Origin: Bacteroidetes bacterium QS_8_68_28 | Lineage (GTDB): Bacteria; Bacteroidota; Rhodothermia; Rhodothermales; Salinibacteraceae | Direction of reading: 5' to 3' | Assembly: GCA_003022485.1 (NCBI GenBank) | Contig: PXTS01000038.1 | Location: 1 to 40,399, forward strand | Length of the DNA: 40,399 nt | Part shown: positions 27,951-36,331 of the stretch, piece by piece | How positions within the stretch are numbered: position 1 is the first letter of the stretch | How the letters are laid out: the number at the start of each line of letters is the position of its first letter | Notes under the pieces: model-generated | Database searches by the model: none | What the model was told of the DNA's origin: nothing | The model's input: the letters and a program-made list of their open reading frames with translations, nothing else | Program-made: the position numbers and the translations under genes

Positions 27951-28994
27951 ATGAACACGCCCTACGCCATCGGCATCGATCTGGGGGGAACGCACCTGCG
28001 CGCGGCCCTCATCGAGCACGGCAAAGGCTTTCTCAAGCAGGCCCAAACCGACACTGAGGCCGACGGAGGCCCTGCGCGCGTGCTCGACCGCATGGCCGAC
28101 CTGGTGCGCCAGGTGCTGCGTGCCGTTCCCGGGGGGGACGTGGCCGGCCTGGGCGTGGGGGCCCCGGGCGCTATCGACTGGAAGCGCGCCACCGTGAGCT
28201 ACCCCCCCAACTTCCCGGGCTGGACGGAAGTCGACGTCAGAGGGGCTCTGCAGAAGCGCCTCGACCGGCCTGGCCTGCCCGTCGTCGTCGAGAACGACGC
28301 CAACGTGGCGGCGCTCGGGTCGGCCTTTTACGGCGTGGGACGGCCCTACGACTCCTTCCTGATGGCGACGCTGGGCACGGGCGTGGGCGGGGCCATCATT
28401 TACCGCGACCGCATCTTTCGCGGCACGACCGGCGGGGCCGGGGAGTTCGGCCACATGAGCATCGACCACGAAGGGCCGATGGCGCGCAGCGGCATCGCCG
28501 GCGCTATCGAAGGCTACCTCGGGCAGCACTTTCTCTCGCAGCACGCGCGCTACCGCCTGCTCTCACGCGAGACGATTCTGCACGAGCGCGCGGGCGACGA
28601 CCTCGAACACCTCACGCCAAAGATGCTTTTTGAAGCCGCCGAGGACGGCGACGAAGCCGCCCGCGAGGTGTGGGCCTGGGCCGGGCACAAGCTGGGCTGC
28701 GCGCTCGGCTCGGCGATCAATCTGCTGGACATCCGCACCGTCGTGGTGGGAGGCGGGGTGGCGGCTGCAGGGGACTACCTCTTGGAGCCGGCCCGCGAGG
28801 CGATGCGCCGCAGCGTAGTCGCGGGCCTGCAAGAGGGCCTGTGCCTGGAGCGCGAGCCGCTGGGCAACGACGTGGCGCTCTTGGGCGCCGCACAGCTTGC
28901 CTTCCAGCCCGACCCCGGCGACGCGGCCGGTCCCGGCGAGACAGCCCCCACCCAGCGTGTCGAGGCGGCCTCTTCGTCGCACGCCCCGTCGTAA
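27951..28994 (+). CDS. ROK family sugar kinase (glucokinase-like) without zinc cysteines
   Basis: A 347-aa ROK kinase, expected to phosphorylate a hexose with ATP. The ATP-binding motif is IGIDLGGTHLRAAL near residues 7-20; PPNFPGWTEVDV and VENDANVAALGS are the sugar-site segments, followed by LGTGVGGAI and GEFGHM with the conserved His168. In most ROK proteins this His is followed by a C-x-CG-x-x-GC zinc site. Here the corresponding segment is GPMARSGIAGAIE, so the three cysteines are replaced by Ala178, Ser180 and Ala185. The C-terminal 40 residues are a Pro/Ala/Ser-rich tail. The FtsB-like gene is upstream and LptD downstream. Substrate unproven. Confidence 0.9.
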   Translation: MNTPYAIGIDLGGTHLRAALIEHGKGFLKQAQTDTEADGGPARVLDRMADLVRQVLRAVPGGDVAGLGVGAPGAIDWKRATVSYPPNFPGWTEVDVRGALQKRLDRPGLPVVVENDANVAALGSAFYGVGRPYDSFLMATLGTGVGGAIIYRDRIFRGTTGGAGEFGHMSIDHEGPMARSGIAGAIEGYLGQHFLSQHARYRLLSRETILHERAGDDLEHLTPKMLFEAAEDGDEAAREVWAWAGHKLGCALGSAINLLDIRTVVVGGGVAAAGDYLLEPAREAMRRSVVAGLQEGLCLEREPLGNDVALLGAAQLAFQPDPGDAAGPGETAPTQRVEAASSSHAPS

Positions 28995-29070
28995 GAGGCG
29001 GGGCCTTGCGTCTCGTCTCCGCGCCGGGTTTGTTTTCGAGGGCTTGTTTTCAACTTTGCCGGAATCGTCG

Positions 29071-29078
29071 TATCTTTG
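29071..29078 (+). promoter_or_regulatory. Bacteroidota-type -7 element upstream of lptD
   Basis: TATCTTTG is an exact match to TAnnTTTG. The nearest upstream TTG (29044-29046) is 24 bases away, slightly longer than the usual spacing. Transcription would begin near 29084, just past the ATG at 29081, which supports choosing the later ATG for the gene. Confidence 0.5.
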
Positions 29079-29185
29079 AAATGGCCCGAACCGGAGCGCG
29101 TCCGGTTCGGGCACGAGCGACGGGCGCAGGCACTCCCTTCTGCTCTGCGGCCGACGCCTTTCGTTGCATCGCTTTGCTTCCCGGG

Positions 29186-32185
29186 ATGGTTATGCGCGCT
29201 CGTCTTCGCTCCGGCCTCGCGCGTGCCGCCGTCTGGGGGCCGGGGGCGCTGGGCGCGGTGCTCGGCGTCGTGCTCGCCGGGCTGTTGCTTCCCGCCGCCG
29301 CTCGGGCGCAGCAGCAAGAGACGCGCCCCGACACGACGCGCCCCGCGCGCGCTGATACGACGCTACGCGACACCACGGGCCGTCCCGGGGCGCGTCCCGA
29401 TTCGCTCGCTCCGCCCGGGCCGGGCCGAGGGGGCGGCCCTGGTGCGCCCGGCGACGGCGCAGGCGAAGCTGTAAAGTGGTCGGCGCGCGACTCGCTGGTG
29501 ATCGCCTTTGACGCCGACACCAGCAACGCCGGCGGCGAGGAGGGAGGCGACGTGGGCACGCTCTACGGCGAGGTGAAAGTCGAGCAGCAAAAAGCCACCC
29601 TCACCGCCTACGAGGTGAAACTGCTCTTCGGCCGGCAGACGTTGCGGGCCGCCGGGCCGCCGGAAGGGGTACGCGCCGGCTCGACGGCCGTGCCGCGCTT
29701 TCAACGGGGCGAGAGCGAATCCTTCACCGGGCGCCGGCTCTCCTTCAACATGCAGACCCGGCGCGGGCGCGTCGTGGAGGCACGCACGCAGGCGCGCCAG
29801 CGCAACGCCTTCGTCAGCGGGGAAGCGGTGCGCGTGGAAGAGGACTCGACGGTCTTCGTGCGCGGCGGGAGCTACACCACCTGCAACTGCCCGCGCGGCC
29901 AGACGCCCTCCTACTCGCTGCGCTCGAATAAGATGAAGGTCCAGGGCGACTGGGTGTACACCGGTCCCGTTCAGCTCTTCATTTTCAACATCCCGATGCC
30001 GCTGCTGCTGCCGTTTGCCTTCCTGCCGGCGGTGCCCGGGCGTCACGGCGGCATCCTCCCGCCCGGCTACACGAGGCGCCAGGACAAAGGCTTCGGGCTG
30101 ACGGACTTCGGCTACTACTGGCCCATCAACGACTACATGGGGCTGGAAGTCTACGGGAGTCTGTGGTCGCGCGGGAGTTGGGCGGTCTCGCCGTTCTTCG
30201 AGTACAAGCGCCGCTACGCCTACGATGGGGACCTGAGGCTGGACTACCAGCGCACCACCTACGGCGACGTGGTGGACGCCGACAACGCCAACCGTACCGA
30301 CATCAGCCTCACCTGGAACCATCGGCAGCAGTTCATCCCGAATGGGGCCCCGAACTCCGCCTCCCTGCGGGCTGACGTGGAGCTGGAGTCCAACACCTAC
30401 CGCCGCGTCATCTCCGACGAGTTCGAGGACAACGTCAAGCAGAGGACCCGCTCCAGCGTCGATTTCAGCAAGCAGTGGAACGACGGCAACCAGCGCTTCG
30501 ACGTGAAGCTGTCGCAGAGCCAGAACCTGACAACCGGCGGGGTCAACCTGACGCTTCCGCGGGTCAGCTTTAGCCAGAATCGCTTCCAGCCCTTCGAGCG
30601 CGAGCAGCGCGGCCCGGGCGAGGAGAAGCGCTGGTACGAGAAAATTACCACGCGCTACCAGGGCAGTCTGGACAACCGATTCCGCTTTGACCCGCTCACG
30701 CCCGCGCAGGACGCTGAGGAGTTGCGCGCGCGGGGGGACACCACCGAGGGGGGCGAGCCCGTGCGCCCGAGCATCGCGTGGTACGAGGCGCTCGTTTCGC
30801 GGGAGAAGTACCGCCGTGCCACCGGCAACGAGAGCCAGCGCTTCGACTTTGGCGTCGAGCACAGCGTGCCCGTCAGTGCCAACTTCCGGCTTCCGCGCTA
30901 CCAGCTCAACGTGACGCCCAACCTGCAGTATGATGAGCGGTGGCTGCCCAACACGACGCGCAAGCGGGTCGTGCGCGACACCGTGACCAACGAGGACGGC
31001 ACCCAGGAGACCCGCCGTCGCATCGTGGAGCGCGAGGAACCGGGGTTCTTTGCCGCGCGCGAGTTTAGGCTGGGCGTGAGCGGCAGCACCACGTTCTACG
31101 GGCTTTTCCCGTTGGACGTGGGGGCGCTCGAGGGGTTGCGCCACGAGGTGCAGCCGCGCGTGAGCTTCAGCTACCAGCCCGACTACACGACCGACTTCTT
31201 CGGCCGCACGCGCTCCTACATTGACGAAGACGGGGAGGAACAGCGCTACGACATCGTGAGCGGACGGAACGTGCGCGCCGCCGGTGGGAGCCGCTCGATC
31301 AATTTCAACGTCAGCAACGAGTTTGAAGCGAAGCAAGTGACCATCGACTCCACCGGCGCGCGCCAGGAAGAGACGCTGCGCCTCCTGCGGCTCAACGCCG
31401 GCGCCAGCTACAACTTCAAGGCCGAGCGCTTCCCGTTGAGTGACCTGGACGTGCGTCTCGATTTCCCGGTGCTCAGTAGCAAGTACGACATCGACGCCTC
31501 GGCAGACCTGACCTTCTCGCCCTACGTGTACGAAAACGAGCAGCGCGTGAACCGCACCGTGCTCAACGAAACGGGGGTCTTCCCGGTGCGTCTGACGGAG
31601 TTTAACGTTTCGTTAAGCACCGACCTGCAAGGGGGAGAGGCGGAGAAGCGCGGCGGAGCCTTCCGCAAGGAAACGACGCTCGACGGGTCCACCAGGGGCA
31701 CCGGCCGGGGGCGCGATCCGGCGCCGCGCAACGTGCCGGGCCGCTCCTCGCCGCAGCAGGGCATAGGCCCGTACGCCAACTTCGCCATTCCCTGGGAGCT
31801 GGACTTGCGTCTCGACTACTCTTTCAACAATGAGGAAGAGTTCGAGCAGAGCGAGTTTCTGCTCAACATCAATTCCAGCTTCAACCTGACGCCGAAGTGG
31901 AAGGTCTCGTTCAACACCGGCTACGACTTCGATCAGGGCCGGCTGACGCCGACGCGTCTGGACCTGACACGCGACTTTCAGTGCTGGCAGATGACCTTCG
32001 AGTGGCAGCCCTCGTTTGGGGGGAACCGCTTTGGGAGCTTCGGAAGGGGGCCGTCCTACGGCTTCAATCTCTACGTCAAGAGTGGGGTCTTGCGCGACCT
32101 CTTGAACCTGCGCCTCCCGCGCGACGAGGGACGCGGCATCGGGGAGCGCCTGCGCGGGACTGCACGCGGAGCACTGCGACGCTGA
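29186..32185 (+). CDS. lptD: LptD-like LPS-assembly outer-membrane protein
   Basis: A 999-aa outer-membrane protein of the LptD/OstA type, which inserts lipopolysaccharide into the outer leaflet. It has a signal peptide (GALGAVLGVVLAGLLLPAAARAQ), a low-complexity Thr/Arg/Pro linker, then an OstA-like N-terminal domain (TLYGEVKVEQQKATLTAYEV). A long beta-barrel with SLTWNHRQQF- and FNVKLSQSQ-like strands follows. The short cysteine motif YTTCNCPRGQ is in the place seen in Bacteroidota LptD proteins. The C-terminus is Arg-rich (RLRGTARGALRR). The ATG at 29186 is favoured because an earlier ATG (29081) would coincide with the predicted transcription start. An LptF/LptG permease is 3 kb away. Confidence 0.87.
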   Translation: MVMRARLRSGLARAAVWGPGALGAVLGVVLAGLLLPAAARAQQQETRPDTTRPARADTTLRDTTGRPGARPDSLAPPGPGRGGGPGAPGDGAGEAVKWSARDSLVIAFDADTSNAGGEEGGDVGTLYGEVKVEQQKATLTAYEVKLLFGRQTLRAAGPPEGVRAGSTAVPRFQRGESESFTGRRLSFNMQTRRGRVVEARTQARQRNAFVSGEAVRVEEDSTVFVRGGSYTTCNCPRGQTPSYSLRSNKMKVQGDWVYTGPVQLFIFNIPMPLLLPFAFLPAVPGRHGGILPPGYTRRQDKGFGLTDFGYYWPINDYMGLEVYGSLWSRGSWAVSPFFEYKRRYAYDGDLRLDYQRTTYGDVVDADNANRTDISLTWNHRQQFIPNGAPNSASLRADVELESNTYRRVISDEFEDNVKQRTRSSVDFSKQWNDGNQRFDVKLSQSQNLTTGGVNLTLPRVSFSQNRFQPFEREQRGPGEEKRWYEKITTRYQGSLDNRFRFDPLTPAQDAEELRARGDTTEGGEPVRPSIAWYEALVSREKYRRATGNESQRFDFGVEHSVPVSANFRLPRYQLNVTPNLQYDERWLPNTTRKRVVRDTVTNEDGTQETRRRIVEREEPGFFAAREFRLGVSGSTTFYGLFPLDVGALEGLRHEVQPRVSFSYQPDYTTDFFGRTRSYIDEDGEEQRYDIVSGRNVRAAGGSRSINFNVSNEFEAKQVTIDSTGARQEETLRLLRLNAGASYNFKAERFPLSDLDVRLDFPVLSSKYDIDASADLTFSPYVYENEQRVNRTVLNETGVFPVRLTEFNVSLSTDLQGGEAEKRGGAFRKETTLDGSTRGTGRGRDPAPRNVPGRSSPQQGIGPYANFAIPWELDLRLDYSFNNEEEFEQSEFLLNINSSFNLTPKWKVSFNTGYDFDQGRLTPTRLDLTRDFQCWQMTFEWQPSFGGNRFGSFGRGPSYGFNLYVKSGVLRDLLNLRLPRDEGRGIGERLRGTARGALRR

Positions 32186-32236
32186 CCCGTGCGGGTGGAC
32201 CACGCACCGTGACACGGTAGGCCGGCCCTGGAGCCG

Positions 32237-32259
32237 GTGCGAGGCGTCGCACGATTTTT
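32237..32259 (+). terminator. Rho-independent terminator after lptD
   Basis: GTGCGA (32237-32242) pairs with TCGCAC (32247-32252) around a 4-base loop, followed by GA and five T residues (32255-32259). It is about 50 bases after the lptD stop. Confidence 0.7.
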
Positions 32260-32454
32260 GCGCGTGCTTCGCGAGAGCGTGGCACGGCCTTAACATTGGG
32301 CCTCCGCCCGTAGGAAACCGCCCGTTTCCCCCGCGATACAATAGCCGCCGCGGGAGTGAAGGCACGGTCCGGGCAAAGCGACCCCGTACTTCGTGCTTGT
32401 GCTTTTTGCTCCCGCTTTTCCCTTGACGAGCCGGGCCGCCGGCCCCTCCCGCGC

Positions 32455-32775
32455 ATGATTGCTGATACCCTGCGAAGCCTCTCGCGCCACGCCGGGCGCC
32501 AGCTTGACCGCGCGCGCCGGCGCCTGCGTCGCGACGACCCTCCCGGCGACCGCCAGACGCTCAAAGACCGTGCCCTCGCGCGCCGCTTCCGCGACACCTT
32601 CGAGCAGGACTTGGAGGTGGCCGGCGTGCAGGGCCTTCACTTTTATGTCAAGGAAGGCGTCGTGACCATCTACGGGACCGTTCGCCACGAACTGGACCGC
32701 GAGCTGCTTCTGTCGTTCATCCGTCAGCGCCCCGGGGTCGAAGGGGTCGTCCCCCACCTTTCGGTTGAAAATTAG
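32455..32775 (+). CDS. BON domain protein
   Basis: A 106-aa protein. The N-terminal half is basic helix (SLSRHAGRQLDRARRRLRRD). The C-terminal half matches the BON fold: RFRDTFEQDLEVAGVQGLHF, then YVKEGVVTIYGTV, then ELDRELLLSFIRQRPGVEGV and VVPHLSV. BON domains bind phospholipid or envelope components and are usually found in proteins with signal peptides; this one has no signal peptide, which argues for a cytoplasmic location. It faces the GNAT gene tail-to-tail, with a shared terminator between them. Confidence 0.8.
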   Translation: MIADTLRSLSRHAGRQLDRARRRLRRDDPPGDRQTLKDRALARRFRDTFEQDLEVAGVQGLHFYVKEGVVTIYGTVRHELDRELLLSFIRQRPGVEGVVPHLSVEN

Positions 32776-32779
32776 CGAT

Positions 32780-32827
32780 TGAGCATTGGTTGCGAAGCCC
32801 CCCTTCCAGCGCCCCATGCTCAGTTTT
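32780..32827. terminator. Bidirectional terminator between BON and GNAT genes
   Basis: TGAGCATTGG (32780-32789) pairs with CCCATGCTCA (32813-32822), nine of ten positions matching, with T-rich sequence on both sides (GTTTTC on the plus strand, ATTTTCAACC on the minus strand). It overlaps the GNAT stop codon and ends both convergent transcripts. Confidence 0.6.
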
Positions 32828-33251
32828 CGATCATCCAGGCGTTTTCGACGCGGCGGAAGCCGAGGTGCTCGTAGAAGCCCGTCGAGAGATCGGGGTCCCG
32901 CAGGACGAGCCGGGTGTCTCCCAAACGGTCCAAGACCTCGTTCACGAGTGCCTTGCCGAGGCCCTGGCGTTGCACGTCTGGCTCGACGGCCAGGTCGCAG
33001 AGGTAGCTGTGCAGCACCCCGTCGGTGAGGAGGCGCGCCACGCCCACAAGCTGCTCGCCCTGCCAGGCCGCCAGCACCAGCGAGGCGTTCGCGAACATGG
33101 TGCGTAGCGCTTCGGGGCGGGTCGTGGGCCGGTGCAACGGCGCGCGGCGGTAGAGCGTGGCGATGCGGGCAGGCGTGAGCCCGTCGGTGCCCTCGCGCAG
33201 TTCCACGCCGTCGGGCAGTTCGGGAGAAGCGTTGGAGGCGTCGTCGGGCAT
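32820..33251 (-). CDS. GNAT family N-acetyltransferase
   Basis: A 143-aa acetyl-CoA-dependent acyltransferase. The CoA-binding segment LAVEPDVQRQGLGKALV (the Q/R-x-x-G-x-G/A pyrophosphate motif) is clear, preceded by the VGVARLLTDG strand and the LHSYLCDLAV strand. The C-terminal FYEHLGFRRVENAWMI is the usual motif-B ending of the family. The ATG at 33251 is used; earlier frame is Ser/Thr/Pro-rich. It lies 83 bases downstream of sucC on the same strand and may be in its transcript. The substrate is unknown. Confidence 0.86.
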   Translation of the reverse strand: MPDDASNASPELPDGVELREGTDGLTPARIATLYRRAPLHRPTTRPEALRTMFANASLVLAAWQGEQLVGVARLLTDGVLHSYLCDLAVEPDVQRQGLGKALVNEVLDRLGDTRLVLRDPDLSTGFYEHLGFRRVENAWMIEN

Positions 33252-33334
33252 GGCAGGGGCGTTTGAAGAAGGTTGAAGCTTCGTGGTCGGGAGCGTCCTC
33301 GTCGGCGATGCGGTTGAGGCGCCCCCTCCAATGT

Positions 33335-34525
33335 TCAACTTTTGACTGGCGCGCCTGCGCCCACCGCGTCGTTCACCTTGTCGGCAGCCTCCTTGAGCAA
33401 GACGGCCGTCTCGATGTCAAGGTCGCTCTCTTCGAGGAGCTGCTGTCCCTCCTCGGCGTTGGTGCCTTGCAGGCGCACAATCAGCGGCACGTCGATCTCG
33501 ACGCTGCGGGCGGCCTCGATGACGCCCTCGGCCACGCGGTCGCACCGCACGATGCCGCCGAAGATGTTGACCAAGATCGCCTCGACGTTTTCGTCGCCCA
33601 GGATGATGCGAAACCCCGCCTCGACGGTCTCTGCCGACGCCGAGCCGCCGACGTCCAGAAAGTTGGCTGGCTCCCCGCCCGCGAGCTTGATGATGTCCAT
33701 CGTCGCCATCGCCAGCCCGGCGCCGTTGACCATGCAGCCGACGTTGCCGTCGAGCGCGATGTAGCTGAGGCCGTGCTCGGAGGCTTCGACCTCGGTGGAG
33801 TCTTCCTCGTGAATGTCGCGCAGCTCGGCCAGGTCTTCATGGCGGAAGAGTGCGTTGTCGTCGAGATTGATCTTGGCGTCCACGGCCACCACGTCGCCCT
33901 GCTCGGTCAAGACGAGCGGGTTGATTTCCGCCAGCGAGCTGTCGGTGGCGTCGTAGGCGCGGTAGAGCGCCATGACGAACTGGACGGCCTGTCCCACCTG
34001 GTCGCCCTCGAAGCCGAGGCCAAAGGCGATGCGCCGCGCCTGAAATGGCTGGAGGCCGATGCTCGGGTCCACCGGCTCGCGCAGAATCTTCTCGGGGCTC
34101 TCCTCGGCGACCTGCTCGATCTCGACGCCGCCCTCGGCGGAGGCCATGATAACCTGGCGGCTCGTCTCGCGGTCGAGCGTGACGCCGAGGTAGAACTCCT
34201 TCTCGATGTCGGCCCCATCGGCGACGAGGACGGCGCGCACCTCCTGCCCCTCTGGCCCCGTCTGATGCGTGACGAGCTGCATCCCCAGAATCTCCTCGGC
34301 ATGGGCGCGCGCCTCCTCAACGGACTCGGCGAGCTTGACGCCGCCGCCCTTGCCGCGTCCGCCGGCGTGGATCTGCGCCTTAACGACGAAGAGGGAGGCG
34401 CCGCCCGAGGCCAGTTCCCGGGCGACGCTTTCGGCTTCGTCGGGCGTGCGGGCCACGCGGCCGGGCTGGACGGCCACGCCGTGTTCCTGGAGAATGTCTT
34501 TGGCCTGGTATTCGTGGAGTTTCAT
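33335..34525 (-). CDS. sucC: Succinate-CoA ligase (ADP-forming) beta subunit
   Basis: A 396-aa ATP-grasp subunit that, with SucD, interconverts succinyl-CoA and succinate in the TCA cycle with nucleotide phosphorylation. It begins MKLHEYQAKDILQEHGV, as the family does, and has VVKAQIHAGGRGKGGGVKL, then the acidic metal/nucleotide sites around SSLAEINPLVLTEQG and AVDAKINLDDNALFRHEDL, and the CoA/subunit segment ILVNIFGGIVRCDRVAEGV. Length is normal (388 in Escherichia coli). No sucD is adjacent. The start is unambiguous. The 2-oxoacid:ferredoxin oxidoreductase in this window would make the succinyl-CoA it uses. Confidence 0.96.
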   Translation of the reverse strand: MKLHEYQAKDILQEHGVAVQPGRVARTPDEAESVARELASGGASLFVVKAQIHAGGRGKGGGVKLAESVEEARAHAEEILGMQLVTHQTGPEGQEVRAVLVADGADIEKEFYLGVTLDRETSRQVIMASAEGGVEIEQVAEESPEKILREPVDPSIGLQPFQARRIAFGLGFEGDQVGQAVQFVMALYRAYDATDSSLAEINPLVLTEQGDVVAVDAKINLDDNALFRHEDLAELRDIHEEDSTEVEASEHGLSYIALDGNVGCMVNGAGLAMATMDIIKLAGGEPANFLDVGGSASAETVEAGFRIILGDENVEAILVNIFGGIVRCDRVAEGVIEAARSVEIDVPLIVRLQGTNAEEGQQLLEESDLDIETAVLLKEAADKVNDAVGAGAPVKS

Positions 34526-34892
34526 CGCGTGGTGTGTTTGACTTTGCGAAAAGAGGGCGGGGCTGGGGCGGCGCGTTGCCGTTGGCGAGCGGGGCGTGGG
34601 TCGCCCGTTCGCCTCGGGCTTGCTGGTTCGTGGTCGTGTCTTTGGGGGTTCCGTCCAGGGGGCGCGGTGGAGGGCGGGCTTTCCCGAGCGAACGGTTGGG
34701 GAGGATTGCTCGTCCCGCAAAAAAGTATTGCTCGTCCCGCAAAAGGTAGGGAACGGGCGAGAGAGTGCCCACTTTTCAGAAGGCAAATCGCTGTGAAGCA
34801 ACGCGCGCAACGCCGGACGTTTCCCCGTTCGTCCACGCCGCGCTTTTCGGAGACGAGCCCCCACCCCCGAAACGCGCAATCGCCGCAGGCCC
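34526..34892. promoter_or_regulatory. Divergent sucC / lptF-G spacer with 18-bp direct repeat
   Basis: A 367-base spacer between divergent genes. ATTGCTCGTCCCGCAAAA occurs at 34705-34722 and again at 34727-34744, a period of 22 bases (about two helix turns). It lies about 150 bases from the permease start and about 180 from the sucC start. No gene, hairpin terminator or clean promoter is otherwise seen. A paired operator is possible. Confidence 0.5.
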
Positions 34893-35999
34893 ATGTCCCG
34901 CTTCAACCGGCACGTCTTTGCCCGCCTGCTGGGGGGCTTTTTTTTCTTCGTCGGGGCGCTGGTCGTCTTTTTCATCGTGCTTCACTACGTGGAGTGGAGC
35001 GACGACTTCGCCGACAACGGGGCCACGCTCGAGCAGATCTTCGGGACGTACTACCCGAACCTCGTTCCGCAGATTGTGCAACTTATCTCGCCGCTGGCGC
35101 TCTTTTTGGCGAGCATCTACATCACCGGACGCCTGGCGCAGAACCTCGAGCTGGCGGCGCTGCAGACCAGCGGCGTCTCGCTCTACCGTCTGATGGGGCC
35201 GCACGTGCTCCTGGGGGTCGTCGTGACCGGGGGGATGTTCTACTTCAACGGCTGGGTCGTGCCGCGCACCAACCGGGCCGTGCTGGCCTTTGAGCGGGAG
35301 TACCAGCGTGAGGCGCAACGGACCGACGTGACCGACGTGCACCAGCAGAACCGGCCCGGTCAGGTCGTCACCGTCAGCTACTACGACGAGGAAGACCAGA
35401 CGGCGCACACCGTTTCGCTGCAACGATTTACGGACGAGCAGCGCCTCGTCGCCCGCACCGACGCCGACCAGATGCAGTGGGTCGACTCGCTGAGCGTGTG
35501 GCGCCTGGAAGACGTTACCCAGCGCTTCTTTGCCCCCGCCGCCGGCGGCGCCCCCGACACGGCCGGGGCGATGCGCGTGCGCCATGTCGAGGAGATGGAC
35601 ACGACGCTCCAGATCTACCCGCGCAACTTTGCGCGCGCCGGGCGCGACGTGAAGGCCATGACCGTCCCCGAGGCGGGCAACTACATCGCGGTCCTGCGGC
35701 GCACCGGCGCGGGGGAGCTGGGCAAACCGCTCGTGGCGTACTACAACAAGTTCAGCTACCCGCTGGCAAACCTGCTCCTCACGCTCATTAGCGTGCCGCT
35801 GGCGGCGCGGCGGCGGCGCGGCGGGCAGACCGCCCGCATCGCGCTGGGGCTCCTCACCGCGTTCATGTACCTGGCGCTCCAGAAGCTCACCGAGCCGTTC
35901 GGCTACGCCGGCGACCTGTCGCCGATGACCACCGCGTGGCTCCCGCACGCGGTCTTTGCGGTCGTGGCGCTCGTGATGCTGTGGGCGGTGCGGAAGTAG
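34893..35999 (+). CDS. LptF/LptG family permease
   Basis: A 368-aa inner-membrane permease of the YjgP/YjgQ (LptF/LptG) type, part of the LptBFG transporter that extracts LPS from the inner membrane. Two N-terminal membrane segments are seen: LLGGFFFFVGALVVFFIVLH and LVPQIVQLISPLALFLASIY. The coupling-helix-like RLAQNLELAALQTSGVSLYR follows, then a third segment (GVVVTGGMFYFNGWVVP). A periplasmic domain (about residues 125-285) precedes the C-terminal cluster (FSYPLANLLLTLISVPLA, ALGLLTAFMYLALQKL, AVFAVVALVMLWAV). I cannot tell LptF from LptG. It is consistent with LptD in the same window. Confidence 0.9.
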   Translation: MSRFNRHVFARLLGGFFFFVGALVVFFIVLHYVEWSDDFADNGATLEQIFGTYYPNLVPQIVQLISPLALFLASIYITGRLAQNLELAALQTSGVSLYRLMGPHVLLGVVVTGGMFYFNGWVVPRTNRAVLAFEREYQREAQRTDVTDVHQQNRPGQVVTVSYYDEEDQTAHTVSLQRFTDEQRLVARTDADQMQWVDSLSVWRLEDVTQRFFAPAAGGAPDTAGAMRVRHVEEMDTTLQIYPRNFARAGRDVKAMTVPEAGNYIAVLRRTGAGELGKPLVAYYNKFSYPLANLLLTLISVPLAARRRRGGQTARIALGLLTAFMYLALQKLTEPFGYAGDLSPMTTAWLPHAVFAVVALVMLWAVRK

Positions 36000-36331
36000 G
36001 TGCGCACGTGTGTAAGTGTGAAGGTTTGTAGTTGACTTCTCCCCCGGATAAATCCGGGGGATTCTCTCTCGCGAGGTAGACTTTCTGTTTCACAGGGCCT
36101 GCTCCGACTATTCGCTTACCTCAAGGGTAGAGGCGAGCCGAAGTCTTACGTGCCCTCCGCAGACATTAGAGGCGGGGCCTCTCCCGTCAGCCCGACGGTA
36201 CAGGTTTTCAACGCGAGGGGAGCCGGTGTATCACCCGCCTAAAGGCAGATGTTCCTGCTGCTCTCTCGCGCTCACTCAATAGTATAAATCTCCTTCAAAC
36301 GTCCCCCCTACACACTTACACACCGCGAGCG
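36000..36331. other. Convergent spacer carrying an IS605-type remnant
   Basis: A 332-base gap between the ends of the permease and the DUF3467 gene. It holds no gene. Its outer edges carry an inverted repeat: GTGTGTAAGTGTG at 36008-36020 and CACACTTACACAC at 36311-36323, with a further imperfect match inward (GTTTG on one side, CAAAC on the other). I read this as a bidirectional terminator stem for the two convergent genes, with the mobile-element remnant lodged in its loop. Confidence 0.5.
36033..36300 (-). mobile_element. IS200/IS605-family right end with tnpB/guide-RNA remnant
   Basis: Read on the minus strand it ends GAATCCCCCGGA, TTTA, TCCGGGGGAGAAGTCAA: a perfect hairpin (36041-36049 with 36052-36060) and a terminal TCAA, the usual right end of IS605/IS1341 elements. 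About 170 bases before it is a second stem with the same TTTA loop (CATCTGCC and GGCGGGTG, 36232-36251). All three frames are interrupted by stops, so no TnpB protein is made. The segment would include the region from which TnpB guide RNAs (omega/reRNA) derive. It is either a relic, a small non-autonomous element, or a free-standing guide RNA. Left-end limits are uncertain. Confidence 0.6.

Noticed and set aside
29363-31336. Long open frame antisense to lptD (about 657 codons)
   Set aside because: High-GC DNA leaves long antisense frames open; its composition is Arg/Val/Ala-rich without motifs, while the sense strand is a clear LptD barrel.
36008-36323. Inverted repeat as terminal repeats of a DDE-type transposon or MITE
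   Set aside because: There is no visible target duplication, and the internal right-end hairpin is of the IS605 type, which lacks terminal inverted repeats.
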